Shown in pieces: positions 62,700 through 64,000 of a stretch of 64,000 nucleotides of DNA (its first letter is position 1; each line of letters begins with the position of its first letter). This stretch comes from Whitmania pigra (lineage: Eukaryota > Annelida > Clitellata > Hirudinida > Haemopidae): contig JAJTWR010000305.1 of NCBI GenBank assembly GCA_021613335.1, positions 1,037,501-1,101,500 on the forward strand, given 5' to 3'. The notes under the pieces are model-generated. The model did no database searches. It had not been told where the DNA came from and saw nothing but the letters and a program-made list of their open reading frames with translations. The position numbers and the translations under genes are program-made.

Positions 62700-63580
62700 C
62701 AATTTGCGTCTGATAAATAAACTTATTGTGCAGTAGAAACACTTAAAAGTCTACGTTTACATGTAATTAAATACTTATTATTAGCAATTAGACTGAGATT
62801 CTTATTTGCAGAGATTTAAAGAAAATTTCAATACAACAAATACAGCAATTTTAATCATACAATAATAATTAAATGAAAATAATTAAATGTGGCTTTTAGT
62901 CTTCTTAATTACAGCTTAAAATTAAATTCAGTATCAATTTAGCGCAACCAACACCATCAGAGCCTTTTATGATTTTTTACACTCAATCTTTTTAAATTTT
63001 GACATAATTTTATACTTATTTATCCGAACAACTCTCCGAAATTTATATTTAATAAGCAGGTTTTAATTTTTTTATGATTGAGCTTTGTTAATTATACAAC
63101 AATTACTGCACTGAATGCAGAGGTATATTATTATTATTGTAAATACTAAAGTGATAATAAGTTGTATATTATCATCTTGGAGCTAATTTAATATATTAAA
63201 TGTTAAAAATAATAAAAAATAAGGTCTAATAATATAAGCCAATGATTTTAGAGATTTTCTAAAGAATCATGGTTGATCTAACTCAATTCAATTTTGAGTA
63301 ATATTTAGTTTCTTTAATAGTTTACTAAAAATTATATTTACTTATCGGATGCTTATATTTCAAACCACTACATTTGTAAAAGCAAAAAACCCACGGTAAG
63401 GGGCGCCGTAAAACTTTAAAAAATTCCCAGCGAAAACGATTTTCAGAATTTCCAAGAACGTGACAGCCGTCACCTATTCAGGGACGTCATTGTAACTTTA
63501 ATTCAAAATGGTTAACCCACGCACAAAACGAGATGATTTTTTTACGTCTAGTCTGAAGTCAGAGAGGGGGCATTTGCACA
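62700..63580. other. Intergenic, no gene recognised
   Basis: About 880 AT-rich bases between the STMP1-like cluster and the hAT element. I see no exon, repeat family or RNA gene. Confidence 0.5.
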
Positions 63581-63582
63581 AT

Positions 63583-64000
63583 CATTGGTACTCAAACTTT
63601 TTTGGCCGGGGTCCACATTACGTAATTTTCAGATAGGTGGCGGTCCACAAGGGTCAAAGTCATGGGAGGGGGGGGGGTGAAGTAAAAAGTAATTAATTAA
63701 TATTAAAATGCTGTCAGACTTTTTATTTAGTGTGATGCATGGTGGAACTGCTTGTCCTTCATGACTTCTATGATATTTGGAGAATAGCTAGTAGTTGTAA
63801 TTCTCAAACAATTTCCAAGATGTACATCAGTTAATTGACTTCGATTTTTAGACTTGATAATGTTCATAGTTGAAAATGATGATTCAAAGGTGTAAGTTGA
63901 TCCAAATATTGTCAGAACTGATAAAGCCAATTTCTTGGAGCAAGGGTATTACAAACTTAGACCAGAATTCAGCAATAGTAACTTCTTCAAATTTCATTTT
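63583..64000 (-). mobile_element. 3' end of a hAT transposon, cut by the window edge
   Basis: The end motif cattggtactcaaacttttt is close to the hAT consensus CAGTGGTTCTCAAAC. On minus, 63727-63930 encodes the hAT dimerisation region (FGSTYTFESSFSTMNIIKSK, then LTDVHLGNCLRI). Upstream, EEVTIAEFWSK is in a different frame, so at least one frameshift is present. The rest lies beyond base 64000. Confidence 0.8.

Overview
The window is nuclear DNA from an animal. It holds multi-exon genes with mostly GT-AG introns, clear metazoan orthologues (calsyntenin, SPATA7, PDSS1, NOM1, an AFG2/SPATA5-type ATPase, STMP1-like micropeptides), AT-rich intergenic DNA full of ATT and GAT microsatellites, a tRNA-derived SINE and relics of three DNA-transposon superfamilies. 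Nothing fixes the species. The gene set and the small beta-trefoil lectins fit an invertebrate, and a lophotrochozoan such as an annelid is my guess only. Exon models were built by hand from splice sites, reading phase and remembered family sequences; no search was run. Apart from calsyntenin exon 7, PDSS1 exon 1 and a few alternatives noted in the entries, phases close across each gene.

Layout. 1-3100: no gene seen, microsatellites. About 3.8-5.7 kb (minus): an unrecognised gene. 5.9-16.9 kb (plus): calsyntenin, whose sixth intron carries about 105 copies of a 46-bp minisatellite. 20-35 kb: a cluster of five beta-trefoil (ricin-B-type) lectin genes, one two-domain gene on plus and four one-domain genes on minus, with a three-exon STMP1-like gene and several mobile-element relics between them. 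36.3-39.3 kb (plus): PDSS1, ubiquinone side-chain synthesis. 40.3-47.5 kb (minus): NOM1, nucleolar 40S biogenesis. 47.9-53.0 kb (minus): an AFG2B-like AAA+ ATPase, a family that acts in 60S maturation. 53.5-58.2 kb (plus): SPATA7, a ciliary protein, head to head with the ATPase gene. 58.5-62.0 kb (minus): three more STMP1-like micropeptide genes. 63.6 kb to the right edge: the end of a hAT transposon.

The most unusual features are four STMP1-like micropeptide genes that all place a GC-AG intron at the same point; the homogeneous minisatellite in the calsyntenin intron, each unit of which contains a good 5' splice-site sequence; and a lectin cluster that grew by segmental duplication while transposons landed in it. 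One transposon insertion appears to supply part of a micropeptide stop codon. Many 5' splice sites here have T at +3, often in the form GTTGG.
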